Below are positions 34,163 to 41,676 of a DNA stretch of 64,000 bases, piece after piece; position 1 is the stretch's first letter, and each line of letters begins with the position of its first letter. The stretch covers positions 210,963-274,962 of the forward strand of contig NZ_VCRO01000005.1 in the NCBI RefSeq assembly GCF_006007885.1, written 5' to 3'. The translations under genes and the position numbers were made by a program. Under the pieces are notes generated by a model that worked only from the letters and a program-made list of their open reading frames with translations, had not been told where the DNA came from and ran no database searches. Source of the stretch: Alteribacter natronophilus. GTDB taxonomy: Bacteria; Bacillota; Bacilli; Bacillales; Salisediminibacteriaceae.

Positions 34163-34351
34163 TTGGCTGCGTTGAACCAGGTGTTCGCTACGTTCATACT
34201 GCATTTCGCTGCGTTGAGCCGGGTGTTCGCTACGTTAGGCCTGCATTTCGCTGCGTTGAACCAGGTGTTCGCTACGTTCGGCCTGCATTTCGCTACGCTG
34301 AGCCGGGTGTTCGCTACGTTCATACTGTATTTCGCTGCGTTCACGGTTGCC
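34163..34351 (+). repeat. 21-bp repeat family B, locus 3 (nine units)
   Basis: Nine 21-bp units from 34163 to 34351, alternating strictly between a CAGGTG/CGGGTG spacer and a CTGCAT/CTGTAT spacer, so four and a half 42-bp dimers. Core TTCGCTACGTT, with TTCGCTGCGTT in several units. It starts 43 bp after the GntP stop and ends before the terminator at 34392. Confidence 0.92.
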
Positions 34352-34391
34352 CTCTATTTCTGCTGCTTACAGGCTGTCGCTCAAATTAACA

Positions 34392-34429
34392 AAAATAAAC
34401 CGGCCCAACTTACGGGGCCGGTTTATTTT
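34392..34429. terminator. Bidirectional terminator between GntP and GNAT-DUF4440 genes
   Basis: AAAATAAACCGGCCC pairs perfectly with GGGCCGGTTTATTTT (15 bp), loop of eight. It overlaps the last codons of the convergent GNAT gene. Confidence 0.92.
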
Positions 34430-35328
34430 ACGATTGTTCCCTGGTGAAAATACATCTGCCAGCGTCCGTCCGCTTTTTTCCACACCGATGATCGGAGCGT
34501 GCGGTGATCCCTTGTGGCATCGTACACCCGGTAAGTGACGAGCGCTGTGTCGGGGCTCAGCTGGCGGCATTCAAGATCGCTCATCCGGAAGTCACGCACA
34601 CCGATGCCGGCGGGATCGAGGCAGTCCGCTTTCGTAAACGCCACGCCGGAGCTGCCGAACTCAAAGAAATCGTCGTGAAGCAGCCTCTCGATCTCCCCCG
34701 CGTCTGTCCTCACTTCGGGACTCTGCAGTTTTAGTTCAAGCTGTTCGAGCTCATCTTTCAAAGCCTCCCCGTTCATCACCGGATGATCATCCTCTCTCAG
34801 CATGCCGAACACATAGTGGTCCCGCCATTCACCCTGTACCTGCTGGTTACGCCGTTTACGGCCCTCAATTATAAATCCCGCCTGTTTCAGGCAGCGGATC
34901 GAAGCTTCATTGCGCACATCGCACAAAGCTTCGAGGCGAAGTGCGTTCAATCGGGTAAAAGCGAGATCCCGCACAGCGGCGGTTACTTCCGTTCCGTATC
35001 CCCTGCCCCAGCTTGCCGGTCCGAGAAAATAGCCGATGTCAGCCACCTTCTTTGCCCCGTTCTGAAAAACAATCGTGGCATTGCCGATAACCCTGCCACT
35101 TTCCCGCTCTTCAATCGCCAGGACGAACACGGTCCGGTTCACGATTTTCTGCAGGGCGATCTGGGCCCGCAGGTTTGTCCTCGTCTGACCCGGGTGCTCG
35201 TTTGGTCCCCAGTTGAGATACCGCACCACCTCGGGGTCTGATTTAATTTCATGTATGTCGTTGAGATCCTCATCGCGCAGTTCACGAATCAGAAGCCGCG
35301 GCGTATCAAATGGTGCAAGTCTGGTCAT
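34423..35328 (-). CDS. GNAT acetyltransferase fused to a DUF4440/SnoaL-like domain
   Basis: A 301-residue fusion. Residues 1-175 are a RimJ/RimL-type N-acetyltransferase (TPRLLIRELRDEDLNDIHEI, ASWGRGYGTEVTAAVRDLAF as acetyl-CoA loop, NEASIRCLKQAGF). Residues of about 185-301 are an NTF2-like DUF4440 domain (EIERLLHDDFFEFGSSG, DTALVTYRVYDA, SSVWKKADGRWQMYFHQGT). ATG 35328 follows GGAGGAAAG. Both halves are intact, with no frameshift. The DUF4440 part might be a binding pocket or act on the acylated product; the pairing is not one I know a role for. Its 3' end overlaps the shared terminator. Confidence 0.85.
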   Translation of the reverse strand: MTRLAPFDTPRLLIRELRDEDLNDIHEIKSDPEVVRYLNWGPNEHPGQTRTNLRAQIALQKIVNRTVFVLAIEERESGRVIGNATIVFQNGAKKVADIGYFLGPASWGRGYGTEVTAAVRDLAFTRLNALRLEALCDVRNEASIRCLKQAGFIIEGRKRRNQQVQGEWRDHYVFGMLREDDHPVMNGEALKDELEQLELKLQSPEVRTDAGEIERLLHDDFFEFGSSGVAFTKADCLDPAGIGVRDFRMSDLECRQLSPDTALVTYRVYDATRDHRTLRSSVWKKADGRWQMYFHQGTIVK

Positions 35329-35436
35329 GGTCTTTCCTCCTGAATCTATCTGTTCCACACTGAGAGGCGTTTTTCCTCTTTTTTCGACGTTCTGAAAGGC
35401 AGAATCTGTGTTACGATGGCTTGTGGAGTGATAAAA

Positions 35437-36771
35437 ATGAAGCGCACTTTTACATTAATAGAGATTATCATGATTTTTGCCGTAACGCTCGCTTTTTTGA
35501 TGGGGGCCATTGCCACAGGCTTTTCCCTGGCACTCGCCATGCTTCCCGGTGTGACCGCCCTCATCCTGCTCTGCCGTAAAAAAGGGATCAGCTGGACAAA
35601 TCTCGGACGTGCAGCGGTTACAGGAATCAGCCGGAACAGAAACGTAGCGTGGCTGCTTGCATTTATCGGCCTGATTCTGCCGACGTGGTACATGGCAGGG
35701 ACGATTGACGATCTGAATGCCCTGTTTCTCACGTTCATTTCACCTGAATATTTTCTCACCGTCGCTTTCCTCGTCACCGGGCTTATGTCGTTTACGGTGG
35801 GGTCTTCAGTGGGGAGCCTCAGCATCGTCGGGATTCCCCTGATGAGTGCCGGGCTCACGCTCGGTCTGCCGGCACCGCTCGTGGCGGGGGCGCTCGTGTC
35901 CGGCTCATTTGTCGGTGACCGGTCGTCCCCGCTTTCGAGCTCGTTCCAGCTGCTTGCGTTCAGTGTGGAGCTGAAAGTACAGGAGCATCTGCGCTCGATT
36001 ACACCGACGATGATTGTGACCGTGACGCTGACGGCGATGCTCTTTTTCCTGGCGGATATGATCACGGCAGCTGATGGAACCGCGGGCGTTGCCGGACCTG
36101 GAGCGCTCGAGTGGAACAGCCTGCTTCTCTCCCTCATTCCGCCGGTCCTCCTGCTTGTGCTCATTTTTACAGGAAAAGACATGAAGACCTGCTTTACTGC
36201 AGGGATTCTTGCCGGGGGCGCCATTCTTCTGTATCGGGGCACCGCTGTTCAGATGTGGGTTGAAGGCGCAGTGACCGGCGCAGGCGGCCTGAACGGCCTC
36301 ATCGGGATGCTACCGTTTGTTCTGTTTATTCTCATTGTCGGCGCCTACTGCCAGATCATCGAAGAGACGGGAATGCTGCAGCCGTTTATCGAGCGGGTGT
36401 TTCACGACACGTCGAACCTTACGAAAAATACCGCCCAGACGGTGGGTGTGGCGGCCGGTGTGAGCCTTATTTCGCCGAATCAGTCGTTTCCGATTCTGCT
36501 TGCCGGCCGTTCGCTTCTGCCCCACTGGCGGACGCACTTTCACCGCCGGGAGCTGTCCCGGACGCTGGCGGATTCCACCGTGGTGTTTGCAGGACTCGTT
36601 CCATGGAGTCTCCTTGCGATTCTGTGCAGCACGATCGTAGGCGTCCCGGTCATCGCTTACCTGCCGTTCGCCGCATTCCTGTGGCTCGCCCCGATCGTGA
36701 CGATCGTCTTCAGCTGGGTAAAATCAAAACAGTCTCCACGCCTGGAGACAGCCGAAAGCCGCTCCTCGTAA
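35437..36771 (+). CDS. NhaC family Na+/H+ antiporter
   Basis: A 444-residue antiporter of the NhaC family with eleven or twelve hydrophobic segments and conserved polar positions in GSLSIVGIPLMSAGLTLGLP, SGSFVGDRSSPLSSS and SLISPNQSFPILLAGR. ATG 35437 has TGTGGAGTG upstream. NhaC proteins exchange sodium for protons, or malate/lactate with sodium in some bacilli (MleN/YqkI), so the exact substrate is open. It probably contributes to sodium and pH balance at the membrane. It ends inside its own terminator stem. Confidence 0.88.
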   Translation: MKRTFTLIEIIMIFAVTLAFLMGAIATGFSLALAMLPGVTALILLCRKKGISWTNLGRAAVTGISRNRNVAWLLAFIGLILPTWYMAGTIDDLNALFLTFISPEYFLTVAFLVTGLMSFTVGSSVGSLSIVGIPLMSAGLTLGLPAPLVAGALVSGSFVGDRSSPLSSSFQLLAFSVELKVQEHLRSITPTMIVTVTLTAMLFFLADMITAADGTAGVAGPGALEWNSLLLSLIPPVLLLVLIFTGKDMKTCFTAGILAGGAILLYRGTAVQMWVEGAVTGAGGLNGLIGMLPFVLFILIVGAYCQIIEETGMLQPFIERVFHDTSNLTKNTAQTVGVAAGVSLISPNQSFPILLAGRSLLPHWRTHFHRRELSRTLADSTVVFAGLVPWSLLAILCSTIVGVPVIAYLPFAAFLWLAPIVTIVFSWVKSKQSPRLETAESRSS

Positions 36772-36790
36772 AATGAGGGCGGCTTTTTTT
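36755..36790 (+). terminator. Intrinsic terminator of the NhaC gene
   Basis: AAAGCCGC and GCGGCTTT flank a CCTC/GAGG inner stem and are followed by a T-run; the stop codon lies inside the stem-loop. Confidence 0.85.
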
Positions 36791-36797
36791 GTGCACC

Positions 36798-37514
36798 TTA
36801 TATGATGTCATGCAGGTTCAGGACTTCGTAATCTCCTGACTCTCTTAGAAACTGTGAAACGAGATGGACGTGAGCCGAACCGATCATAAGCAGCAGCCTG
36901 TCATCTGTAGAGTGATTGAGCTGCGTGAGGTTGTGATAGATAGTGAGGTTCCGCTGATACCACCAACGCATCCAGTCTACCCCGATGTAGTCAGTACCTC
37001 TTCCGACCCGGGCGATCTGCATGTACATTTCGTGTTCCACTTTAAGCCTTTGCGGGTCGTTCACCTGTATCAGTCGCTCTTTTACCGGGGATTCAGGTGA
37101 CGGAAGAGCGAGCTGGGGGATGTAGTCTTCCACGATGCGCTGGTGCAGCCTCGGCTGATGCAGTTCCGCCCATTCGAGAACCTCCCCCGCGCTCCTTTGC
37201 CCCACATTTCCCATCCAGTCTACGCCATGAATCCGTTCGTGTCCGAGTCTTTCAGCGAGGGGAAATCCGATCAGCTCCACTTCGGAAGAGCAATGAGTCC
37301 TGTTTCCTTCAAGGAATTTCACGTACTTGCGGTTCAATGCCTCATCCTGCTCTTTTTCCACTTCAAACGCGAGCCTGTTTGGCCTGAAATCAGCGAACAT
37401 GTGGATCACATTGCTCAGCTCATTCCCCCTGATATGCAGCTCATCCGTTTTCAGGAGGTCGTCTGTGTCCCCAAAATGAAACGTGCCTGCAATGAGTAAG
37501 TGCGGTTTACCCAT
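36798..37514 (-). CDS. DUF5694 domain protein (TraB-like fold)
   Basis: A 238-residue cytoplasmic protein matching DUF5694. It opens with LLIAGTFHFGDTDD and closes with LLLMIGSAHVHLVSQFL, the same paired G-T/S-x-H motifs that bracket TraB/EreA-like domains, with FRPNRLAFEVE and RIHGVDWMGN between. A metal-dependent hydrolase activity is a guess from that resemblance. ATG 37514 follows GAAGGAGGGG. The ATPase gene starts upstream and ends 21 bp before it in the same direction, so they form a two-gene operon. Confidence 0.75.
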   Translation of the reverse strand: MGKPHLLIAGTFHFGDTDDLLKTDELHIRGNELSNVIHMFADFRPNRLAFEVEKEQDEALNRKYVKFLEGNRTHCSSEVELIGFPLAERLGHERIHGVDWMGNVGQRSAGEVLEWAELHQPRLHQRIVEDYIPQLALPSPESPVKERLIQVNDPQRLKVEHEMYMQIARVGRGTDYIGVDWMRWWYQRNLTIYHNLTQLNHSTDDRLLLMIGSAHVHLVSQFLRESGDYEVLNLHDII

Positions 37515-37535
37515 GGATTCCCCTCCTTCCATAAT

Positions 37536-38312
37536 TCATAAGTGCCTCAGAAACTGCCCGGGGTTGTTAAGGAAATCCCTGGTGAGCCGGACATGCTCCA
37601 GTTCATCATACCGGGCTGACTTCATCACACCATTTTCAATTACTCTGAGATCCGCACCGGGTACAGCCATAAGGATGGGAGAATGGGTAGCGATGATAAA
37701 CTGGCCGTTTTCCTCCGTCATCCCATTAATCATTGAAATAAGGGAAAGCTGCTTGAGTGGTGAAAGAGGGGCCTCGGGCTCGTCAAGAAGATAGAGTCCG
37801 CCGGGTCTGAACCTGGCTTGAAACAAGTCAAGAAAGCTTTCACCATGCGAACGGACATCCAGCCCATCACCGTAAAAATGCTTCAAATCACTAACTGTAC
37901 GGGCATACGGCAGCACTTCCAGACTATGAGGGTCCTTCGCCCTGATCTCATGGAGTTTTTCCTCTGACTCTTTCTTTTCCCGGGCAGTCCGCCGGGTAAA
38001 AGATATAAAATCACTCGCTCTGAAAAAGAATCCTTCGCGGGTTTTAGCCGACCACGTCAGCTTCATCGCCTCAGCCAGCCGCCTGGCCGGTTCAAGTGAC
38101 GGATCTGAATCAATATTTTCCCCGCCTATCAGCCTGCTGCCGGTATGAACAGCAATTCCCTCCAGGAGCGTCGTTTTGCCCGTCCCGTTGTCTCCAACCA
38201 GAATGGTCACCGGCTTCTCAAACCGAAGTGTGCCGAATGACTGAATCAGGGGGAGGCTGAACGGATACTGATCGTCGCCCCCGCCATTGAGTGTCACTTC
38301 TTTCAGATGCAT
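37536..38312 (-). CDS. AAA family ATPase (ABC/SMC-like, AAA_21 type)
   Basis: A 258-residue single-domain ATPase with Walker A GDNGTGKTTLLEGIA (about 40-54), signature-like region SHGESFLDLFQ (about 160), Walker B LYLLDEPEAPLSP (about 175) and the H-loop FIIATHSPILMAVPG. This is the compact type of stand-alone ATPase found in many genomes. Such ATPases (OLD/Rad50-like head only) may serve transport, DNA or defence tasks. Its only close neighbour is the DUF5694 gene, 21 bp downstream. No nuclease or TOPRIM domain is fused. Confidence 0.82.
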   Translation of the reverse strand: MHLKEVTLNGGGDDQYPFSLPLIQSFGTLRFEKPVTILVGDNGTGKTTLLEGIAVHTGSRLIGGENIDSDPSLEPARRLAEAMKLTWSAKTREGFFFRASDFISFTRRTAREKKESEEKLHEIRAKDPHSLEVLPYARTVSDLKHFYGDGLDVRSHGESFLDLFQARFRPGGLYLLDEPEAPLSPLKQLSLISMINGMTEENGQFIIATHSPILMAVPGADLRVIENGVMKSARYDELEHVRLTRDFLNNPGQFLRHL

Positions 38313-38361
38313 GCCTCTCTCCCCCTACAGTTTTCACTCTGCATTTTTAAAGTACACATGG

Positions 38362-38511
38362 TTATCGGTCCACTCGCGGTTCTCCTCTGCCTGAGAAACC
38401 CGCGTACCATTTCTCATAGTCTTTTTCATTGAGCGGGCGCAGTGTGAGCCGCTCCGTTTCAGCGTGGATGTCTGTGAAGCTGATTGTCAGTGTGATCGCT
38501 TCCTTTCGCAA
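38362..38511 (-). pseudogene. Remnant of a GNAT acetyltransferase N-terminus
   Basis: On the minus strand about 49 codons from a TTG at 38511 read ...ITLTISFTDIHAETERLTL then RPLNEKDYEKWYAGFSGR, a clear RimJ/RimL-type start, then hit TAA at 38362. Nothing downstream continues the fold and there is no ribosome site. It is best read as a truncated relic. The rest of the gap to 38738 is AT-rich and shows nothing else clear; the promoter of egtB should lie there. Confidence 0.65.
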
Positions 38512-38738
38512 TGAGTTTTAATTTTGCTCTGCTTAAATTGAATACTGTTTTTGCCATAACTCATCACACCACACCTTTCGCAGTTGATCTATGGATAAGT
38601 GTACCATTTCTCTCAGTCTCTTGTTAAAAACCGGTAACAACTGATTATTCGAAAAGGATATCTTCCTATTTTGCCGGAATTAGTTTATTTGTACGTTTGA
38701 AAGGGTATTTTTCAGTAGTTATTCAAAAGGAGGAGATT

Positions 38739-40013
38739 GTGATTCAGACGACTGGTACGATGCAGAGTGAGCAGCTTGTAAGAGATTATTTGTACGTACG
38801 GGATTTGACGATGCGCATCACAGAACCTCTCGAAACGGAAGATTACGTGGTCCAGAGCATGGAGGATGTGAGCCCGCCAAAGTGGCACATGGCTCATACC
38901 ACATGGTTTTTTGAGGACTTTATATTAAATAAATACGTGGACGGATATGAGTACCGTTTTGAAGCGACGCGGAAACTGTTTAACTCGTACTATGAAACAC
39001 TCGGAAAACCGTTTCCCCGGCACCAGCGGGGCCTCCTCTCACGTCCGACAGTGCGGGAGATCATCCAGTACCGTGAAGAAGTGGACCGGGAGATGGCAGC
39101 ATTCCTGAAGGATCCGGCTAACCTGACAGAAGAAGTGCTGTCCCTTCTTGAAATCGGTCTTCAGCACGAACAGCAGCATCAGGAGCTTCTGCTCACGGAC
39201 ATCAAGTACAACTTCTCCATCAACCCCCTTCACCCGGTTTTCAATACGAAGCCCCTCTCCCCTGTTGAGACGTACGCGCCGCCGATGGAATGGCAGCGTT
39301 TTGAAGGAGGCGTTGCAGCCGTGGGCACGAATGACGAGCACTTCTCTTTTGACAACGAACGGCCTGAACATAAAGTCTACCTTTATCCTTTTTCCATAGC
39401 ATCCCGCCCTGTCACCAACGGGGAATACATGGCTTTTATTAAAGAAGGCGGTTATTCCAATCCGAAATACTGGCTCTCCGATGGCTGGGCTGCTGTGAAT
39501 AAAGAAGGCTGGGAGGCACCCCTTTACTGGGAGCAGACGGGCGGGGAATGGTTCTATTTTACGCTGAACGGTTTTAAAAAGGTGGAACCTGAGGAGCCTG
39601 TCACCCATATCAGTTTTTACGAAGCGGATGCATACGCACGCTGGGCCGGCTGCCGGCTCCCGAGCGAACACGAGTGGGAAACGGCGTTTAAGGACCGGCC
39701 GGTAAAAGGGCAGTTTCTGGAGGCGATGGATTTTCATCCTGCTTTTGACGGGGACCAGTCACCGTACGGCTCAGTGTGGGAATGGACCCGCAGTCCGTAC
39801 ACTCCCTACCCGGAAAACGCCAGGCCTGAAGGGGCGCTCGGGGAATACAACGCCAAGTTTATGAGCAATCAGATGGTGCTCCGCGGCGGTTCGTGTGCGA
39901 CTCCGGACAACCACGTCCGTCCGACCTACCGCAATTTCTTTCACCCGGACAAACGGTGGCAGTTCAGCGGGATCCGATTAGCAAAGGATGAAACGGGCTA
40001 TGATCAGGACTGA
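38739..40013 (+). CDS. egtB: EgtB-type sulfoxide synthase (ergothioneine biosynthesis)
   Basis: Iron-dependent C-S bond forming enzyme of 424 residues: N-terminal DinB_2 domain with the ligands in WHMAHTTWFFE (about 48) and HEQQHQELLLTDIKY (about 143), then a formylglycine-generating-enzyme-like lectin fold (SRPVTNGEYMAFI, VTHISFYEADAYARWAGCRLPSEHEWE, SVWEWTRSPYTPYP, RGGSCATP). It would join a thiol to hercynine. GTG 38739 is chosen for the AAAGGAGGAG five bases upstream. The hercynine-forming methyltransferase EgtD is not in this window, so the histidine betaine must come from a gene elsewhere or from uptake. Confidence 0.9.
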   Translation: MIQTTGTMQSEQLVRDYLYVRDLTMRITEPLETEDYVVQSMEDVSPPKWHMAHTTWFFEDFILNKYVDGYEYRFEATRKLFNSYYETLGKPFPRHQRGLLSRPTVREIIQYREEVDREMAAFLKDPANLTEEVLSLLEIGLQHEQQHQELLLTDIKYNFSINPLHPVFNTKPLSPVETYAPPMEWQRFEGGVAAVGTNDEHFSFDNERPEHKVYLYPFSIASRPVTNGEYMAFIKEGGYSNPKYWLSDGWAAVNKEGWEAPLYWEQTGGEWFYFTLNGFKKVEPEEPVTHISFYEADAYARWAGCRLPSEHEWETAFKDRPVKGQFLEAMDFHPAFDGDQSPYGSVWEWTRSPYTPYPENARPEGALGEYNAKFMSNQMVLRGGSCATPDNHVRPTYRNFFHPDKRWQFSGIRLAKDETGYDQD

Positions 40014-40225
40014 TGATACCGGGAGATTCACCCGGTGTGACGGATCAGACAGGGGAAGCGGCCGGCGAAACGTTTTACTTTACCGCAGGTGAACCGATCC
40101 ACACGGGAAATTCCTGAGGCTGGTTCGCTCTCACGTATCCGGAACCTTCAAAAGCTGTAGAAATATAGTTTAAACCGGCTGGAGCTGAAGGCTCTAATAC
40201 TAAACAAGGAGGATGATCTGCAGGG

Positions 40226-40843
40226 ATGGCAACGATTAAATGTCTCATGCTGAACACATCACTGAAACCGAGCGACGAAGAGTCAAACACGAGTGCCCTC
40301 CTGCAGGAAGCGGCACGATGGATGGAGACAGAAGGCGTTCAGGCTGTCGAGCTCCGGATCGCCGACTACGACGTCCATCCGGGGATTGAGCCGGATATGG
40401 GCAATGGCGACGAATGGCCGGAGCTCATGGCACGTGTAAAAGCGGCAGACATTCTCGTGATTGGCACGCCGATCTGGATGGGTGAAAAAAGCAGTATCAC
40501 TACTCGCATCATGGAACGACTGAATGCCTCCAGCGGTGAAGAGAATGAGAAGGGCCAGCCAATCTACTACAACAAGGTGGCAGGTGTGGTCGTAACAGGT
40601 AACGAGGACGGCGCGAAACATGCAGCTCAGTCGATCCTTTACGGTATGCACCACCTTGGTTTCACCGTACCGCCGAACGTGGAAGCCTACTGGGTCGGTG
40701 AGGCCGGGCCGGGACCTTCTTACATGGAAGCGGGCCGGGACAGCGAGTTTACGAAGAAAAACACGAAGATGATGGCGTTTAATCTGGTGCACTTCGCGAG
40801 GATGCTGAAGGAGCATCCGATTCCGGCAAAGGGAAATTCGTAG
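40226..40843 (+). CDS. Flavodoxin-like NAD(P)H-dependent oxidoreductase
   Basis: A 205-residue protein of the NADPH-dependent FMN reductase/flavodoxin-fold family: LMLNTSLKPSDEESNTSALL binds the FMN phosphate, ILVIGTPIWMGEKSSITTRIMERL is the second flavin loop and GVVVTGNEDGAKHAAQSIL the third. Likely a quinone, azo or iron reductase; the acceptor is unknown. AGGAGG lies 14 bp before ATG 40226 and a weaker GCAGGG directly before it. It ends in a strong terminator. The 212-bp gap after egtB holds a short ACCGGG/CCCGGT hairpin but no gene. Confidence 0.83.
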   Translation: MATIKCLMLNTSLKPSDEESNTSALLQEAARWMETEGVQAVELRIADYDVHPGIEPDMGNGDEWPELMARVKAADILVIGTPIWMGEKSSITTRIMERLNASSGEENEKGQPIYYNKVAGVVVTGNEDGAKHAAQSILYGMHHLGFTVPPNVEAYWVGEAGPGPSYMEAGRDSEFTKKNTKMMAFNLVHFARMLKEHPIPAKGNS

Positions 40844-40862
40844 AATCATGCAGTTGAGTCAA

Positions 40863-40889
40863 CCACCCGTTCTTCGGGTGGTTTTTTTA
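40863..40889 (+). terminator. Intrinsic terminator of the oxidoreductase gene
   Basis: ACCACCCG-TTCTT-CGGGTGGT and a run of T residues. Confidence 0.93.
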
Positions 40890-40917
40890 GTTCGACAGAA
40901 GATTATGCAAAAAGGAT

Positions 40918-40945
40918 TTGACAAAGGTGCATGGTAAAATAATGT
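40918..40945 (+). promoter_or_regulatory. Promoter of the PH-domain gene
   Basis: TTGACA (40918-40923), 16-bp spacer, TAATGT (40940-40945). Confidence 0.5.
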
Positions 40946-40982
40946 TATATTATTCCAAATAAACGTCAGGGTGATTAAAGCC

Positions 40983-41468
40983 ATGCATAAAAACCAGGTG
41001 AAAAAAGTGGTTTTCCATACAAGGATTGATTCTTTCACAGTAAAAGTCATGGTGGGAAGCAGCATTGTGATTGGTGCTTCGGTCTTTCTTCCTTTGCTTC
41101 TGTCGGAATCAACAGCCGCTGATGTCCTCATTTCAATAGTTATTTTTTTATTCAGTATTGGATTTTTCTGCTGGATTGGAATGTCTATCAGATATATCTT
41201 CCATAATGATTACTTACTTGTTAAAGGCGGTCCCTTCCGGTATCGGATCCGGTACGGTGATATAACAGAAGTTTCTCAGGCTGATGATTATATATCAGGT
41301 TTGCGGATGATGCTGTCAAAAACGGGGCTGGAGATTTTTTACCGGTCCGGTCTGTTTGGCAGCATTAAAATTTCTCCCGATGATGAAGAGCGATTTCTCG
41401 CTGAGCTTCAGAGACGGTGTCCGGGTGTGGAGATTGTGATAAAAAAGACGGATCTGAAAGGCAGTTAG
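40983..41468 (+). CDS. Membrane-anchored bacterial PH-domain protein
   Basis: A 161-residue protein with two membrane helices (about 24-45 and 52-75) followed by a small bacterial pleckstrin-homology domain (YIFHNDYLLVKGGPFRYRI, YGDITEVSQADD, LEIFYRSGLFGSIKISP, DEERFLAEL). The pattern 'strand, RIRYGDI, ISPDD..FL..L' is typical of bPH proteins such as SunI/YyaB types. These serve as small membrane scaffolds or immunity proteins. ATG 40983 follows CAGGGTGATT; ATG 40971 is an alternative. The stop codon is directly followed by repeat family A. Confidence 0.72.
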   Translation: MHKNQVKKVVFHTRIDSFTVKVMVGSSIVIGASVFLPLLLSESTAADVLISIVIFLFSIGFFCWIGMSIRYIFHNDYLLVKGGPFRYRIRYGDITEVSQADDYISGLRMMLSKTGLEIFYRSGLFGSIKISPDDEERFLAELQRRCPGVEIVIKKTDLKGS

Positions 41469-41573
41469 GCAGAATAATTGGATAATGCGTTAGAATAATC
41501 TCAAAATCTGTTAGAATTAATGCAAATACTGTTAGAATAATTCGAAATTCAGTTAGAATTAATTGAACAGCGA
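41469..41573 (+). repeat. 21-bp repeat family A, locus 2 (five units)
   Basis: Five 21-bp units at 41469, 41490, 41511, 41532 and 41553. The first is decayed (GCAGAATAATT), the others open TTAGAATTAAT or TTAGAATAATT. The array begins at the first base after the PH-gene stop codon and precedes the terminator at 41628. The leader 20-mer seen at loci 1 and 3 is missing. Confidence 0.88.
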
Positions 41574-41627
41574 TATTGCGTTCAATTAATCCGGGTGTGA
41601 AACCGGACGGCTTCTTTGAATAAGCAC

Positions 41628-41664
41628 GAAAGCGCAGCTCCCGATGGGATGCTGCGCTTTCTTT
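41628..41664. terminator. Bidirectional terminator between PH-domain gene and yngI
   Basis: GAAAGCGCAGC pairs perfectly with GCTGCGCTTTC (11 bp) and is followed by TTT. Confidence 0.85.
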
Positions 41665-41676
41665 GTATCATAGGCT

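Noticed and set aside
34163-34447. Open frames over the family B arrays, on both strands, with heptad-like protein repeats (for example FAALSRVFATL or NVANTRLNAAKC)
   Set aside because: The 21-bp period is seven codons, so any frame without a stop stays open. There is no ribosome site, frames are open on both strands, and the neighbouring B arrays give similar text. These are repeat artefacts, not proteins.
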